Positions 1 to 7,899 of a stretch of DNA of 64,000 bases are shown here, one piece after another (position 1 is the first letter of the stretch; every line of letters starts with the position of its first letter). The position numbers were made by a program, and so were the translations under genes. The DNA comes from Desulfatirhabdium butyrativorans DSM 18734 (GTDB lineage Bacteria > Desulfobacterota > Desulfobacteria > Desulfobacterales > Desulfatirhabdiaceae). The stretch is from contig NZ_AUCU01000015.1 in the NCBI RefSeq assembly GCF_000429925.1, positions 62,001 through 126,000 of the forward strand, in the 5' to 3' direction. The notes beneath the pieces are model-generated. The model was given only the letters and a program-made list of their open reading frames with translations, was not told the origin of the DNA and ran no database searches.

Positions 1-27
1 CAAGTTCATGATGAAAGGAGAATCAAT

Positions 28-96
28 ATGTCATTCAGTGAAGAAACAAAATCAAAAACGACGCCGGTCATTTTACAGAATGAAGAAAAGGCCTGA
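28..96 (+). CDS. possible 22-codon peptide
   Basis: A short frame starts at ATG 28 behind a good ribosome binding site (AAAGGAG, seven bases upstream) and ends at TGA 94-96. The product would be 22 residues, polar, with no recognisable motif. TGA triplets at 9-11 and 12-14 may be the end of an upstream gene cut by the window edge. The strong ribosome binding site is the only support. It could be a short leader, or the first codons of a gene that has decayed. Confidence 0.25.
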   Translation: MSFSEETKSKTTPVILQNEEKA

Positions 97-138
97 GGAG
101 ACGGATGAGTTTCTCCCCCGCTGACAGTTGGTCGGCGC

Positions 139-375
139 ATGCTGATTTTTCCAGACAATACAAAGGCTTCCGTATTTGGTTTGGATGATATCATGGCTGA
201 GCTCTACGCCGAAGGCAGAAAGGCGAATTATGATACTGCCGACGAGATTATCGAACGGCTGAAAAAGAAAAACAACTTTATCCCTTCGTCTGTAACTGCT
301 CATAGAGAGTATTCATTTGTTCTGTTGCAGGAATACAGAAGGTTCATTCAGGAACGATCCCAAAACGGCAGATAG
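139..375 (+). CDS. orphan N-terminal domain of a thioredoxin-like family protein
   Basis: The 78-residue product matches residues about 17-76 of the two-domain thioredoxin-like protein encoded at 3513-4019. Both share FGLDD/IGLDD, an acidic ERLKKKN/ARLSKKN stretch and a C-terminal EYRRFIQE/EYKKFVEE helix. No CxxC thioredoxin part follows, so this is a stand-alone copy of the partner domain. The start is uncertain. ATG 139 has only a weak ribosome binding site, whereas an ATG at 105 in another frame has a strong one (GAGGAG), which may point to a frameshift near the start. The gene precedes the SelW-like selenoprotein gene. The function of this domain is unknown to me. Confidence 0.55.
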   Translation: MLIFPDNTKASVFGLDDIMAELYAEGRKANYDTADEIIERLKKKNNFIPSSVTAHREYSFVLLQEYRRFIQERSQNGR

Positions 376-457
376 CGTTTTTGCCCGTTAGAAATGGAGG
401 GTAGCTGGAATACCCGTAGTAACAGGACTATTTTCGTTTGGAAAGTGAGGGCAATGG

Positions 458-757
458 ATGAATCACGATGATAAAGCGAAGATCGCAATCACTTATTGCG
501 TGGAGTGAGGGTTTTCCAAGGCTGCCGCCGGTCTGGCAGGCGCGATTGCGGAAACCTTTGGTGTTCAGGCCGAATTGATCGAGGGACACGATGGCATTTA
601 CGAGGTTGCATTGGATAACAAGCTGATTTATTCCAATGAGAAATCTTGCCGCAAGGTTCCAACGATCCCGGAAGTGCTCCAGGAAATTGGCAAACACCTG
701 CAGACGCTTCCGGGAAAGGAAATGAAGGTCATGGGGGCTTTTCCTATGGCAACATGA
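458..757 (+). CDS. SelW/Rdx-family selenoprotein with in-frame TGA (Sec)
   Basis: Translation from ATG 458 gives 99 residues if the TGA at 506-508 is read as selenocysteine. The text around it, TYCVE-U-GF, places U in the second position of the CxxU motif of the SelW/Rdx thioredoxin-like family. The downstream part (EGHDGIYEVALDNKLIYSN, then KVPTIPEVLQEI) matches the second half of that family, which carries a conserved G(V/I)(F/Y)EV...GKLI(F/Y)S block. GAGG at 446-449 is a suitable ribosome binding site. A hairpin just after the TGA has a GGTCT apical loop like the known E. coli fdhF SECIS loop. Ordinary gene finders would truncate this to a 60-codon frame from 575. The family is thought to act in thiol redox or oxidative defence. 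Confidence 0.82.
506..541 (+). promoter_or_regulatory. candidate bacterial SECIS element
   Basis: Directly after the TGA at 506-508 the coding strand can fold. CTGCC (522-526) can pair with GGCAG (535-539) around an eight-base loop. Alternatively GCC (527-529) pairs with GGC (535-537) around the loop GGTCT. The loop lies about 18-22 bases after the TGA, the spacing expected for a bacterial SECIS read by SelB. This was inspected by eye and not energy-minimised. Confidence 0.6.
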
Positions 758-1118
758 GGGGATGAGGACTTTGTACGATGAGCAGGGAAGAATTCTTCGA
801 AGGCATTCTCCCTTCCGGCCGAGTATATTTCTGGATTCCTACGGAAGTCGAAAATCAGGAGTCAGGAGCCAGAAGAAAAGCGGATGGCTCCTGTTTTTCC
901 AAGCTCAGCCCTGCGACTTCCATTCACCAGGGTGAAACCCTGTTTTATGAGCGATTTCGGTGAAAGCCGGAATCCATTCATTCAAAGTGTTATGGACCCC
1001 TCCCGCCAAAGGCGGGATTTCGCCGTGTTGACGAAAAAAATGGGGGCTTGCAATTGGCTATCTGGTTTCGCATTCTTGCAGAAGCTGTGGGGCAGCCTTT
1101 GAAGAAGGAAGAATCGCT
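758..1118. repeat. gene-free spacer with repeat family B copy and REP-like palindrome
   Basis: Positions 842-941 are a copy of repeat family B. It opens with AAGTCGAAAATCAGGAG, carries two 7-bp units (GGAGTCA, GGAGCCA), and ends with CTGCGACTTCCATTC and a GGGTGAAACCC hairpin. Positions 955-1023 look like degenerate REP sequence (GGTGAAAGCCGGAATCC and CCCGCCAAAGGCGGG). The short frames at 778 and 884 run through this repeat and are not credible genes. Confidence 0.6.
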
Positions 1119-1778
1119 ATGCGTATCCTCAGTTACAAAATGGGTGAAATTAAAATCACCGAACGGAGCGCTGACGATTTACGATGGGAAATGCACTTTG
1201 GGATGGGGGCGCTTAAAGAAGGGAGATGTTACCGTAAGGGACAAATCCTGTTTTTGAGCCCAGCGCAGGATGAACGCCCCGGCTATTTGAAGGGTGAATT
1301 TTTGGATCACATAAAACCGTTACCCCTTTGGATAAAAACCCGGTATTATTGTATCGGTTTCCATATCCGGCGTTGCGATACCGGGAAAAACGTGTCCGAG
1401 CAGGAGATGCGCCGTTGGATCGATGATCCGCTATGGCGCCAGATCTGCGAGGGGGCTCATCAACCGCATGACCCGATTTTGAAAATCAAACGTATGAATG
1501 AAAGCAACATGGATGTCTCGTATGCGCTGAAAAATTATGAAATCGTGATAGGGGAAAACGGCATGGCGCTGTGGAAGAAATGCGGCGTCCACAACAGGGT
1601 GAACATCGGCAGGTGTTTTATGATGGAGGACATCCTGTTTATCGGACCATCGGAAAGCGTGCAACCGAATACTCAGAAAAGACTGTTTATGGAACGTTTG
1701 AACTTGCTGCCCAACTGGGATTACACCACATATTACTCTTATGAAGCTGCTCTTCTCGATTGCATTCCGGAAGCATGA
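1119..1778 (+). CDS. hypothetical protein
   Basis: This is a 219-residue soluble protein of unknown family. ATG 1119 follows an AAGGAAGA ribosome binding site. There is no signal peptide or transmembrane segment. The sequence is rich in aromatic and basic residues and has scattered single cysteines (YYCIGF, RRCDTG, WKKCGV, GRCFMM) that do not form a recognised metal motif. Codon use is ordinary for the window. It lies between the selenoprotein gene and a membrane-protein gene on the same strand. I do not recognise it and assign no function. Confidence 0.6.
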   Translation: MRILSYKMGEIKITERSADDLRWEMHFGMGALKEGRCYRKGQILFLSPAQDERPGYLKGEFLDHIKPLPLWIKTRYYCIGFHIRRCDTGKNVSEQEMRRWIDDPLWRQICEGAHQPHDPILKIKRMNESNMDVSYALKNYEIVIGENGMALWKKCGVHNRVNIGRCFMMEDILFIGPSESVQPNTQKRLFMERLNLLPNWDYTTYYSYEAALLDCIPEA

Positions 1779-1953
1779 TGGCTGCATAAGCAGGCATGGC
1801 GCCACTCGTTTCTCGGGGGTATGCTGCCGTTCCACGTTTTTGCGGCGTAGGTCGGAATACGACGAACTCATCGGGATATGCACTTCTTGTAGGCGGCTTT
1901 TTTCGAATCCGTCCGTGTGATGGACTTTTTACGATTCCCAGAAGGATAATGGA

Positions 1954-2571
1954 ATGGAAGACATGATGATGTCCCATATTCGACTTTCGATGAAAGTTAT
2001 GATGGCCGTTTGTTTGTTGTTGTCATGTGCGTCATTTTTGCCGTGCTATGCTCCGTTTGCGGTTGCCGACGATGATGTGCACCATCATGCTAAAGAACGG
2101 AAAAAGGATCTCGGCTCGGCGTTCCATCATGCGGAGAATAAAAAGAGCAATGAAGCCGCCGGTCAGGCTGCCGCCTGGATATTGGTTGCAGCCAATATCA
2201 CCGTTGCGATGGGTCTTTTCGTTAGAGGAACCATTCGGCATATGAATCTTCCGGCGCAAATAACGGATAAATTAAAACGGTTCAATCAACTTCAGAAAAA
2301 GTTTCTGTTGCCGGTTCACTGCATCTTAAATCCGTTGGCTCTGGGCATAGCTCTTATTCATTTCCTGTCGGCCACATCTGCCTGTGAAGCCAGCAGTCTG
2401 CCGGAATGGGGGCTTCTGCTTCTGGCCTTAATTTCGGGAGTTGGTATACTGGTTAAGTTTAAAGTGGTTGCCGGAAATTTACGAAAGAGATGCTATCAAA
2501 TCCATACAAATCCAATACCGATTGCGTTGCTGGTTGCCGTTCTTCTCATCGGACATGCAGTTGTGGATTGA
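1954..2571 (+). CDS. small integral membrane protein, possible b-type cytochrome
   Basis: The 205-residue product has a signal peptide (about residues 12-38), a polar His-rich stretch (DDDVHHHAKER) and about four transmembrane helices (near 68-92, 113-138, 145-162 and 182-203). Histidines sit in or at the ends of helices: LLPVHC, ALIHF, YQIHTNP and LIGHAVVD. Paired helix histidines are typical of membrane b-heme proteins of the cytochrome b561/ferric reductase style, so heme binding is a reasonable but unproven inference. ATG 1954 has GAAGGA seven bases upstream. It lies about 120 bp upstream of arsR on the same strand. Confidence 0.55.
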   Translation: MEDMMMSHIRLSMKVMMAVCLLLSCASFLPCYAPFAVADDDVHHHAKERKKDLGSAFHHAENKKSNEAAGQAAAWILVAANITVAMGLFVRGTIRHMNLPAQITDKLKRFNQLQKKFLLPVHCILNPLALGIALIHFLSATSACEASSLPEWGLLLLALISGVGILVKFKVVAGNLRKRCYQIHTNPIPIALLVAVLLIGHAVVD

Positions 2572-2691
2572 GTTACCAGGGGAACGCGCCGGGTGCCGTG
2601 GCCCTGGAATTGCGCTCATTGCCGCGCGGCGAGTGCCTCCAGAACATCGGTTGAAAAGGGGGGAGAAGGGGAAAAAGGAGAAAAGCGAATC

Positions 2692-3069
2692 ATGGAACGG
2701 TTACTCAGGATCACCAAAGCCCTTGCAGATGGAAGTCGCCTTCGCGTCGTCATGATGCTGGCGAATCATGACGAGCTCTGCGTTTGCCAGATCACGGAAT
2801 TACTCAATCTGGCCATGCCCACCGTCTCCCGCCACATGAGTGTATTGCAAAATGCCGGATTGGTCAAAAGCCGCAAAGACAGCCGATGGGTATATTACAG
2901 GCTTGCCGAAACGTTTCCCTCCCAATGCATGGCATGGCTTCAGACAGAACTGGCGGATGCGATAGAAATCGAACAGGATCGCAAAAAATTGGAAAATATC
3001 CTTTCCTACGACCTTGACGAATTGTGCAAGATGCAAAAGAAGCGTCGGATGTGCAATGCACGCGCATGA
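2692..3069 (+). CDS. arsR: ArsR/SmtB-family arsenite-type repressor
   Basis: The 125-residue product is a winged-helix repressor. The ELCVCQI segment corresponds to the alpha-3 CxC As(III)/Sb(III) site of classical ArsR (ELCVCDL). The recognition helix region LAMPTVSRHMSVLQNAGLV and the wing RKDSRWVYYRL follow. An in-frame upstream start at 2593 would add 33 low-complexity residues. ATG 2692 is preferred because AAAGGAG stands eleven bases upstream and the protein then has the usual family length. The downstream genes 3231 and 3513 are probably co-regulated. No arsenite permease or arsenate reductase gene is visible in the window. Confidence 0.88.
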   Translation: MERLLRITKALADGSRLRVVMMLANHDELCVCQITELLNLAMPTVSRHMSVLQNAGLVKSRKDSRWVYYRLAETFPSQCMAWLQTELADAIEIEQDRKKLENILSYDLDELCKMQKKRRMCNARA

Positions 3070-3230
3070 CATGTGTGTACCGGATGGAGTGTTTCGGTTG
3101 AGCGAATGGGGCTCTCCATCCGTGAGATGAAGGGGGTGGATGGTTGTTGGGACAACCCATCCCCAGTTATTCGCTGGAAAGCCTTCGGCTGGGCAATGTT
3201 ACCGGAATACATCGGAGAAGGAGGTAAGCC

Positions 3231-3446
3231 ATGCAGGAACTGCTCGATCAATTCAAGGCGTTGACAGATGATGAAAAAATCGCTTTCATGAAAGCGGCGA
3301 TGCCCCAGATGGCGGAAATCTTTCAAAAAGATCCGCATAAAATGATGGCTGAAATGATGCCTGCTTGCATGAGTGTGATGAAATCGAAAGGCATGCCGAT
3401 GGGAATGATGCCTTCCATGATGAAACAGATGATGGGGGAGTCTTGA
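3231..3446 (+). CDS. methionine-rich small protein
   Basis: The 71-residue product is largely helical, with an amphipathic N-terminus (MQELLDQFKALTDDEKIAF) and a very Met-rich C-terminal half that includes GMPMGMMPSMMKQMMGES. The ribosome binding site GGAGAAGGAGG just before ATG 3231 is strong. It lies between arsR and the thioredoxin-like gene on the same strand. Clusters of Met often bind soft metals such as Cu(I) or Hg(II), and a role in metal or metalloid handling is only an inference from this and the location. I know no family for it. Confidence 0.7.
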   Translation: MQELLDQFKALTDDEKIAFMKAAMPQMAEIFQKDPHKMMAEMMPACMSVMKSKGMPMGMMPSMMKQMMGES

Positions 3447-3512
3447 CCAAACTACCGGATGCGGGATGCGATGATCTCTCCGAATCCGACAAGTAAAGGA
3501 GTATAGAACGAC

Positions 3513-4019
3513 ATGCCATCTTATGATGTCAAACAAATTATGGTGGGCGGGCAACGAACCGGCATTATCGGCTTGGATGACGTGTTGAAGGATGTGGCGA
3601 GTGAATTTGTCGGCCGATCGGATGCCGAGATAGAAGCCGAACTGCTTGCCCGGCTTTCCAAGAAGAACTATATCTATGACAAAATCAAGGATCAGTATGC
3701 AAAAGCCTTTCTTCGGGAATACAAAAAATTTGTAGAAGAGCCGTTTGAAGAGGCCAAAAGCGATTGTATCCAGATCAAAATCCTCGGTCCCGGTTGCCCC
3801 AATTGTCGAAAGCTCGAGCAGGATGTCATGGCTTTGGTGGCGGAAAACCATATCCAGGCGGACATCGAGCATGTGACGGATCTGAAAGACATCGCAAGCT
3901 ACGGGGTGATCGGATCACCGGCGCTGATCATCGATGGCATCGTGATGGCCGTAGGGAACATGCCGCAAAAATCCAAGCTCATGGAATGGCTGGTGAAGGC
4001 TGCAGGTGAGCGGAAATAA
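3513..4019 (+). CDS. two-domain thioredoxin-like (MTH895/TM0996 type) protein
   Basis: The 168-residue protein has an N-terminal helical domain (about 1-77, shared with the orphan protein at 139-375) and a C-terminal small thioredoxin fold. The fold has the redox motif GPGCPNCRKLE (Cys95 and Cys98), a cis-proline motif GSPALIIDG and a final helix. This is the style of the small glutaredoxin-like redox-active disulfide proteins often found in arsR operons beside permeases. The start ATG 3513 follows AAAGGAG. It is likely the electron donor in an arsenic or metal stress operon; the partner reductase is not visible. Confidence 0.82.
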   Translation: MPSYDVKQIMVGGQRTGIIGLDDVLKDVASEFVGRSDAEIEAELLARLSKKNYIYDKIKDQYAKAFLREYKKFVEEPFEEAKSDCIQIKILGPGCPNCRKLEQDVMALVAENHIQADIEHVTDLKDIASYGVIGSPALIIDGIVMAVGNMPQKSKLMEWLVKAAGERK

Positions 4020-4042
4020 GGCGGCGCTGAGGGGGGCATACG

Positions 4043-5182
4043 ATGAAGGATTTCAAAGCCATGTCTGCCAACGTCATTCAACAACTGCTTTCCCAGGCGG
4101 GTGTGAGCGTCAACGGCGAAAACCCCTGGGACCCACGGATTTACACCCCCCATGTGTACGACCGGATGTTGCGGGACCGAAACCTGGGCCTCGGCGAAGC
4201 TTACATGGACGGGTGGTGGGACTGTGAGCGGCTGGACCAATTCTTCTGCCGCATCCTCAACAGCGATATCGAAGCCAAAGTCACCAGCGATTTGCGGTAT
4301 CTGATCCGCCTGCTGCCCGCCATCATCTTCAACCTGCAGTCCAGGGCTCGCTCCCGCATCATCGCCAGGCGGCATTACGATCTCGGAAACGATCTCTTCT
4401 TTTCCTTTCTGGATGGCTACCGCCAATACAGTTGCGCCTATTTTCAAGAAACGGACGATCTGGATCGGGCGCAACAGATCAAAATGGAGATGATCTGCCG
4501 GAAGCTCGACCTGAAGCCTTCAGACAAGGTATTGGATATCGGATGCGGATGGGGGGGATTGGCGAAGTATATGGCGGAGCGCTCGGGCTGCTCGGTTACC
4601 GGCGTGAACATTTCCAAAGAGCAGCTCGGCTATGCCCGGGAATTCTGCAGGGGGCTACCCATCACGTTTCTGGATTGTGATTACCGAGCCGTTACAGGCA
4701 GCTTCGATAAAATCGTATCCGTCGGCATGTTCGAGCATGTCGGCTGCAAGAATTACCGGACATTCATGCGGGTGGTTCGTCGCTGCCTGAAACCGGACGG
4801 CATCTTTCTGCTGCACACTATCGGGGGCAACATCTCCCAGACCAGTTGTGACCCCTGGATCGACCGCTACATCTTTCCCAACGGCATGCTGCCCAGCATC
4901 GCTCAGATCGCCAGGGCCTGCGAAGGGCTTTTCGTCATCGAGGACTGGCACAACCTGGGTCCTCACTATGACAAGACGCTCATGGCCTGGAACGCCAACT
5001 TTCAGCAAAATTGGCCGACGCTGCAATCGCGATACGACGAACGATTCCGGCGGATGTGGACGTATTACCTGCTTTCCTGCGCAGGTGCCTTCCGCGCCCG
5101 GAACATCCAGGTGTGGCAGATCGTCATGTCACCGGTCGGGGCAAGCCAGCCCGCCTGGATGACCGGGGGCCGATCCTGGTGA
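4043..5182 (+). CDS. cfa: cyclopropane-fatty-acyl-phospholipid synthase
   Basis: The 379-residue product is a SAM-dependent methyltransferase that adds a methylene bridge to unsaturated acyl chains of membrane phospholipids. Family marks are the N-terminal region (WDPRIYTPHVYDRML...GLGEAYMDGWW), RRHYDLGNDLFFSFLD, the SAM-binding loop VLDIGCGWGGLAKYMAE (about residues 161-177), SVGMFEHVG and the C-terminal block NLGPHYDKTLMAWNANF. The length is normal. It follows the thioredoxin-like gene by 23 bp on the same strand. Cfa is commonly a stress and stationary-phase enzyme. Confidence 0.95.
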   Translation: MKDFKAMSANVIQQLLSQAGVSVNGENPWDPRIYTPHVYDRMLRDRNLGLGEAYMDGWWDCERLDQFFCRILNSDIEAKVTSDLRYLIRLLPAIIFNLQSRARSRIIARRHYDLGNDLFFSFLDGYRQYSCAYFQETDDLDRAQQIKMEMICRKLDLKPSDKVLDIGCGWGGLAKYMAERSGCSVTGVNISKEQLGYAREFCRGLPITFLDCDYRAVTGSFDKIVSVGMFEHVGCKNYRTFMRVVRRCLKPDGIFLLHTIGGNISQTSCDPWIDRYIFPNGMLPSIAQIARACEGLFVIEDWHNLGPHYDKTLMAWNANFQQNWPTLQSRYDERFRRMWTYYLLSCAGAFRARNIQVWQIVMSPVGASQPAWMTGGRSW

Positions 5183-5265
5183 AAGATGCCTTCATCCGGT
5201 TTCTCTTCCGCCGGCGGAAAGACGGCATGCGGAAGCGCGCCGAGGCGGCGCATCCCATTGACGGA

Positions 5266-5302
5266 GCAGCCCCGGCTGCATCGTTGATGGCACCGGGGCT
5301 GC
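5266..5302 (+). terminator. hairpin after cfa
   Basis: GCAGCCCCGG (5266-5275) is perfectly complementary to CCGGGGCTGC (5293-5302) around a 17-base loop. It lies between the convergent cfa and tatA genes. There is no T-tract, so it may be a weak terminator or only a stabilising hairpin. Confidence 0.4.
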
Positions 5303-5378
5303 GGGAAAAGAGGAGCTGGCTGAGTTTTTCGTGGAGGAGTAATGCATTCAGGCACGGATATGTCTGCCCGAGCCTTCA

Positions 5379-5585
5379 TCAGGATTTCGGATTGGCTTCA
5401 GGGCCCGAGAGCTTTTCGGTCTTTTCCGTCTCGACTTCTTTTCCGCTCTCTTCCATCGATTTCTTGAAGTTGCGGATGCCCTTGCCGAGTCCCTCGCCGA
5501 TTTGCGGAAGTTTGCCCGGCCCGAAGATGATCATGACGATGACGAGAACCACGATCCAATGCCATATGGAAGTCATACCGAACAT
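5379..5585 (-). CDS. tatA: Sec-independent translocase subunit TatA/TatE
   Basis: The 68-residue protein has the classical TatA plan: one N-terminal membrane helix (WHWIVVLVIVMIIFGPGKLP), the FGPGKLP hinge, an amphipathic helix (IGEGLGKGIRNFKKSMEE) and a charged tail. It forms part of the pore that exports folded proteins with twin-arginine signals; the TRAP binding protein at 13571 carries such a signal. AGAAGGAG precedes ATG 5585. No tatB or tatC lies nearby. Confidence 0.93.
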   Translation of the reverse strand: MFGMTSIWHWIVVLVIVMIIFGPGKLPQIGEGLGKGIRNFKKSMEESGKEVETEKTEKLSGPEANPKS

Positions 5586-5896
5586 GGATTTTCTCCTTCT
5601 GTTGAATGTGTCGCTGACCCGAACGGCTCAATTGCCGGGGTGACCCAATAGACCTTTTTGGACTGTAGCACCAAGCGACTCAGGGATCAAATGTATAATC
5701 GTGCCTGGACGGAAAGCCCCTATTCGGAGCATCGCGCCGCCTGCAGGCAGGCACTTTTACAATACAGCGTGAAATCCTGCGGAACACAGGACAGCCGCCC
5801 GATCTTATACGGGTCCGGCGGCTTCAGACACGTTTTCGTTGCAGCCTCCAAAGGTATCCCCGTCTCGATTTTACCATGGGTTGTCATGTCCCCCGG
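5586..5896. repeat. gene-free spacer with half copy of repeat family A
   Basis: Positions 5701-5755 carry the left half of family A (GTGCCTGGACGGAAA, then CCCCTATTCGGAGC and a CGCCTGCAGGCAGGC hairpin). The right terminus is not clear. Nothing else in the stretch looks like a gene. Confidence 0.55.
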
Positions 5897-7441
5897 TTAA
5901 ATCCGCTCCCATTCGAAGCCGACGATGTTTCGGTCGGCGCTGCTGAATTCGACACCGATCAGAAAGATGGCATCGGCCTGGCCCCGATACCGCTCCCAGT
6001 AACGCATTTTCCAGATTTGCTCTAAGGCCTTGTTGTCGCTGCCATCGATTTCCACAACCTTGAACTCCAGGATGAACACCCGCCCCCCGAGCCGCACGGC
6101 CATGTCGATTCGGCCCTTGTTTGTCATCTGCTCGGCCGTGACATCGAGGCCCAGAGCCGTGAAATAGCAGTAAAAAATCGATGCATAATAGCCTTCGTAT
6201 CTGGAGGACTCGTTCTTGCGGTACCACTCATAGGGGATCGACGCGAAAAAGGCGTGAAAGATGTCTCTGAGGCTGTCGATGTCTCCGGCCATCAGGGAAT
6301 CGTACAGTTTGGTCTGATGTTCGACCTTGCCTGCCGGAAGCTGGGTCAGATGGTCGAGGAGGGTGTCCGTCAGACTGGATTTGACCTCCAGGTTGGGGTA
6401 CATCAAATGGAACTTGATTTTGGTTCCGATCTGCAGCTTTTTGGCGATGGTGAGATAGCCGGTCTGGAACAGAATGGTTTCCAGGTGGATTCGGTCGAGA
6501 TCGAAGGAAGAAAGCAGGCTCTCATAGGCTTCCACCCGTTCCAGATTGGGCATGGGGTAATGGTTTTGCGTGATGAGCTTGATCAGAAAGCTGGGGCTTC
6601 CGGTCTCGAACCAGTAGTTCCTGAAATCTCGATGCTTGAGGAAAAGCAGGATATCGAACGGATTGTAGACGCGATCTCCCAGGAAATTGTACCCGTCGTA
6701 CCAAAGTCTGACCTGATCCATCTCTACACCTTCCATTCGATCTGCAAAGGTGTGGATCAGCTCCTCATGCGTATAGCCGCAAACGGTTGCGAAATCGGGA
6801 TCAAGCGTGATGTCGTCCAAATTATTCAGGCCGCTGAAGAGCGAGACCTTGCTGAACTTGCTCACCCCCGTGATGAAAACGAATTTCAGGAATTCGTCGG
6901 AATCCTTGATGACCGAATAGAAATTCTTGAGTCCTTCGCGGATCTCGGCGGCCGTCTGCGGTTTGTCGATGTTGTCGAGGATGGGCTTGTCGTATTCATC
7001 GATCAGGATGACCACTTGTTGGTTGTATTTGTGGTTCAGCTTTTCGATGGTTTCCAGAAATCTGCTGCGCAATGCCTGACTGGTCAAAGAGAGCCCTTCC
7101 TGTTCCGCAATCCGGTTCAGGATGTCTTCAAACACGATCTCGAGCTCATGAACGTCTTTCATCACACCGCTTCCGAAGCTGATGTGAATGACCGGATACC
7201 GGGTGTCCCAATCCCAGTTGTTTTCCAGATACAGACCGGAAAACAATTCTTTCCTGGCGAAAAAGGCCTGCCTCAGGGTATCCAGAAACAGGGATTTCCC
7301 GAAGCGCCGGGGCCGGGAAAGAAAGTAATAGCCGCCTCCTTTGTTGACGAGCTCGGCCACCATGGCGGTCTTGTCGACGTAGTAGAAATTGCCTTGCCGC
7401 ATTTTGACGAAGCTCTGAATGCCGATGGGTAGCTTTTTCAT
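5897..7441 (-). CDS. AAA-ATPase-like / PD-(D/E)XK nuclease-family protein, copy 1
   Basis: The 514-residue product belongs to the abundant AAA-ATPase-like plus PDDEXK-type family. The N-terminus has FYYVDKTAMV and the modified P-loop FLSRPRRFGKS, followed by a Walker B-like VVILIDEYDKPIL and the sensor-like FVFITGVSKF. The C-terminus has the nuclease-like core with GRIDMAV and FILEFKVV (the D and ExK elements). The start MKKLPIGIQSF (ATG 7441) is chosen over an upstream ATG because it is the conserved family start. A close paralogue in the same orientation begins at 11216. The biological role of this family is not established. Confidence 0.85.
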   Translation of the reverse strand: MKKLPIGIQSFVKMRQGNFYYVDKTAMVAELVNKGGGYYFLSRPRRFGKSLFLDTLRQAFFARKELFSGLYLENNWDWDTRYPVIHISFGSGVMKDVHELEIVFEDILNRIAEQEGLSLTSQALRSRFLETIEKLNHKYNQQVVILIDEYDKPILDNIDKPQTAAEIREGLKNFYSVIKDSDEFLKFVFITGVSKFSKVSLFSGLNNLDDITLDPDFATVCGYTHEELIHTFADRMEGVEMDQVRLWYDGYNFLGDRVYNPFDILLFLKHRDFRNYWFETGSPSFLIKLITQNHYPMPNLERVEAYESLLSSFDLDRIHLETILFQTGYLTIAKKLQIGTKIKFHLMYPNLEVKSSLTDTLLDHLTQLPAGKVEHQTKLYDSLMAGDIDSLRDIFHAFFASIPYEWYRKNESSRYEGYYASIFYCYFTALGLDVTAEQMTNKGRIDMAVRLGGRVFILEFKVVEIDGSDNKALEQIWKMRYWERYRGQADAIFLIGVEFSSADRNIVGFEWERI

Positions 7442-7899
7442 GGTGATGACCTCCATCATTCTGGAAATAGACGATGGGAACGGGTAATTGCTGGATAGGC
7501 CTGGATTTGGGGAACCAAGGATGTCCTGAGGAACGTTTTTATCATAAGATGAAGTTTGGGTTACCGCAACAACTATACCAAGGTCAACGAAGGAATGAAA
7601 CAGGCGGGCGTTCCAATGTCATCAGACGAAAGCTGCAGTGCATCATCTGTCCGAAAACGGGATTCCGGTTTTCCACCCAATCTCCCATGCAGCGGTTGCG
7701 GCCCATTCTGCCCACTGCCCACTGCCGACTCTTATCCCGATCATGAAGCGCTACACGCAATTCACAAATAATTGCCCGAAAAACAGGTTGCCCAAAAAAC
7801 ATTGACATCTTCCAAAGAATGCGACATGAGTTTAGGCAATATCTTCCTTGACGAACACCGGCCTGAACGTTTACTGCCATAACCGACTTGAACAGAATA
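7442..7899. other. spacer with duplicated leader and 7-bp repeat units
   Basis: The stretch 7442-7590 resembles the leader of the second paralogue (11217-11345), including ATCATAAGATGAAGTTT, so the duplication reaches beyond the coding region. Positions 7705-7727 hold three to four 7-bp units (TGCCCAC-like on this strand). No credible gene is seen. The end of the stretch may hold the decayed N-terminus of the helicase that follows. Confidence 0.45.

Noticed and set aside
778-1257. Short frames 778-963, 884-1102 and 1048-1257
   Set aside because: They run through repeat family B or overlap the better supported gene at 1119 and lack ribosome binding sites.
6254-7432. 392-codon plus-strand frame and a similar one at 10335-11285
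   Set aside because: Both are antisense shadows of the AAA-like/PDDEXK genes and occur in both paralogues only because those are similar.
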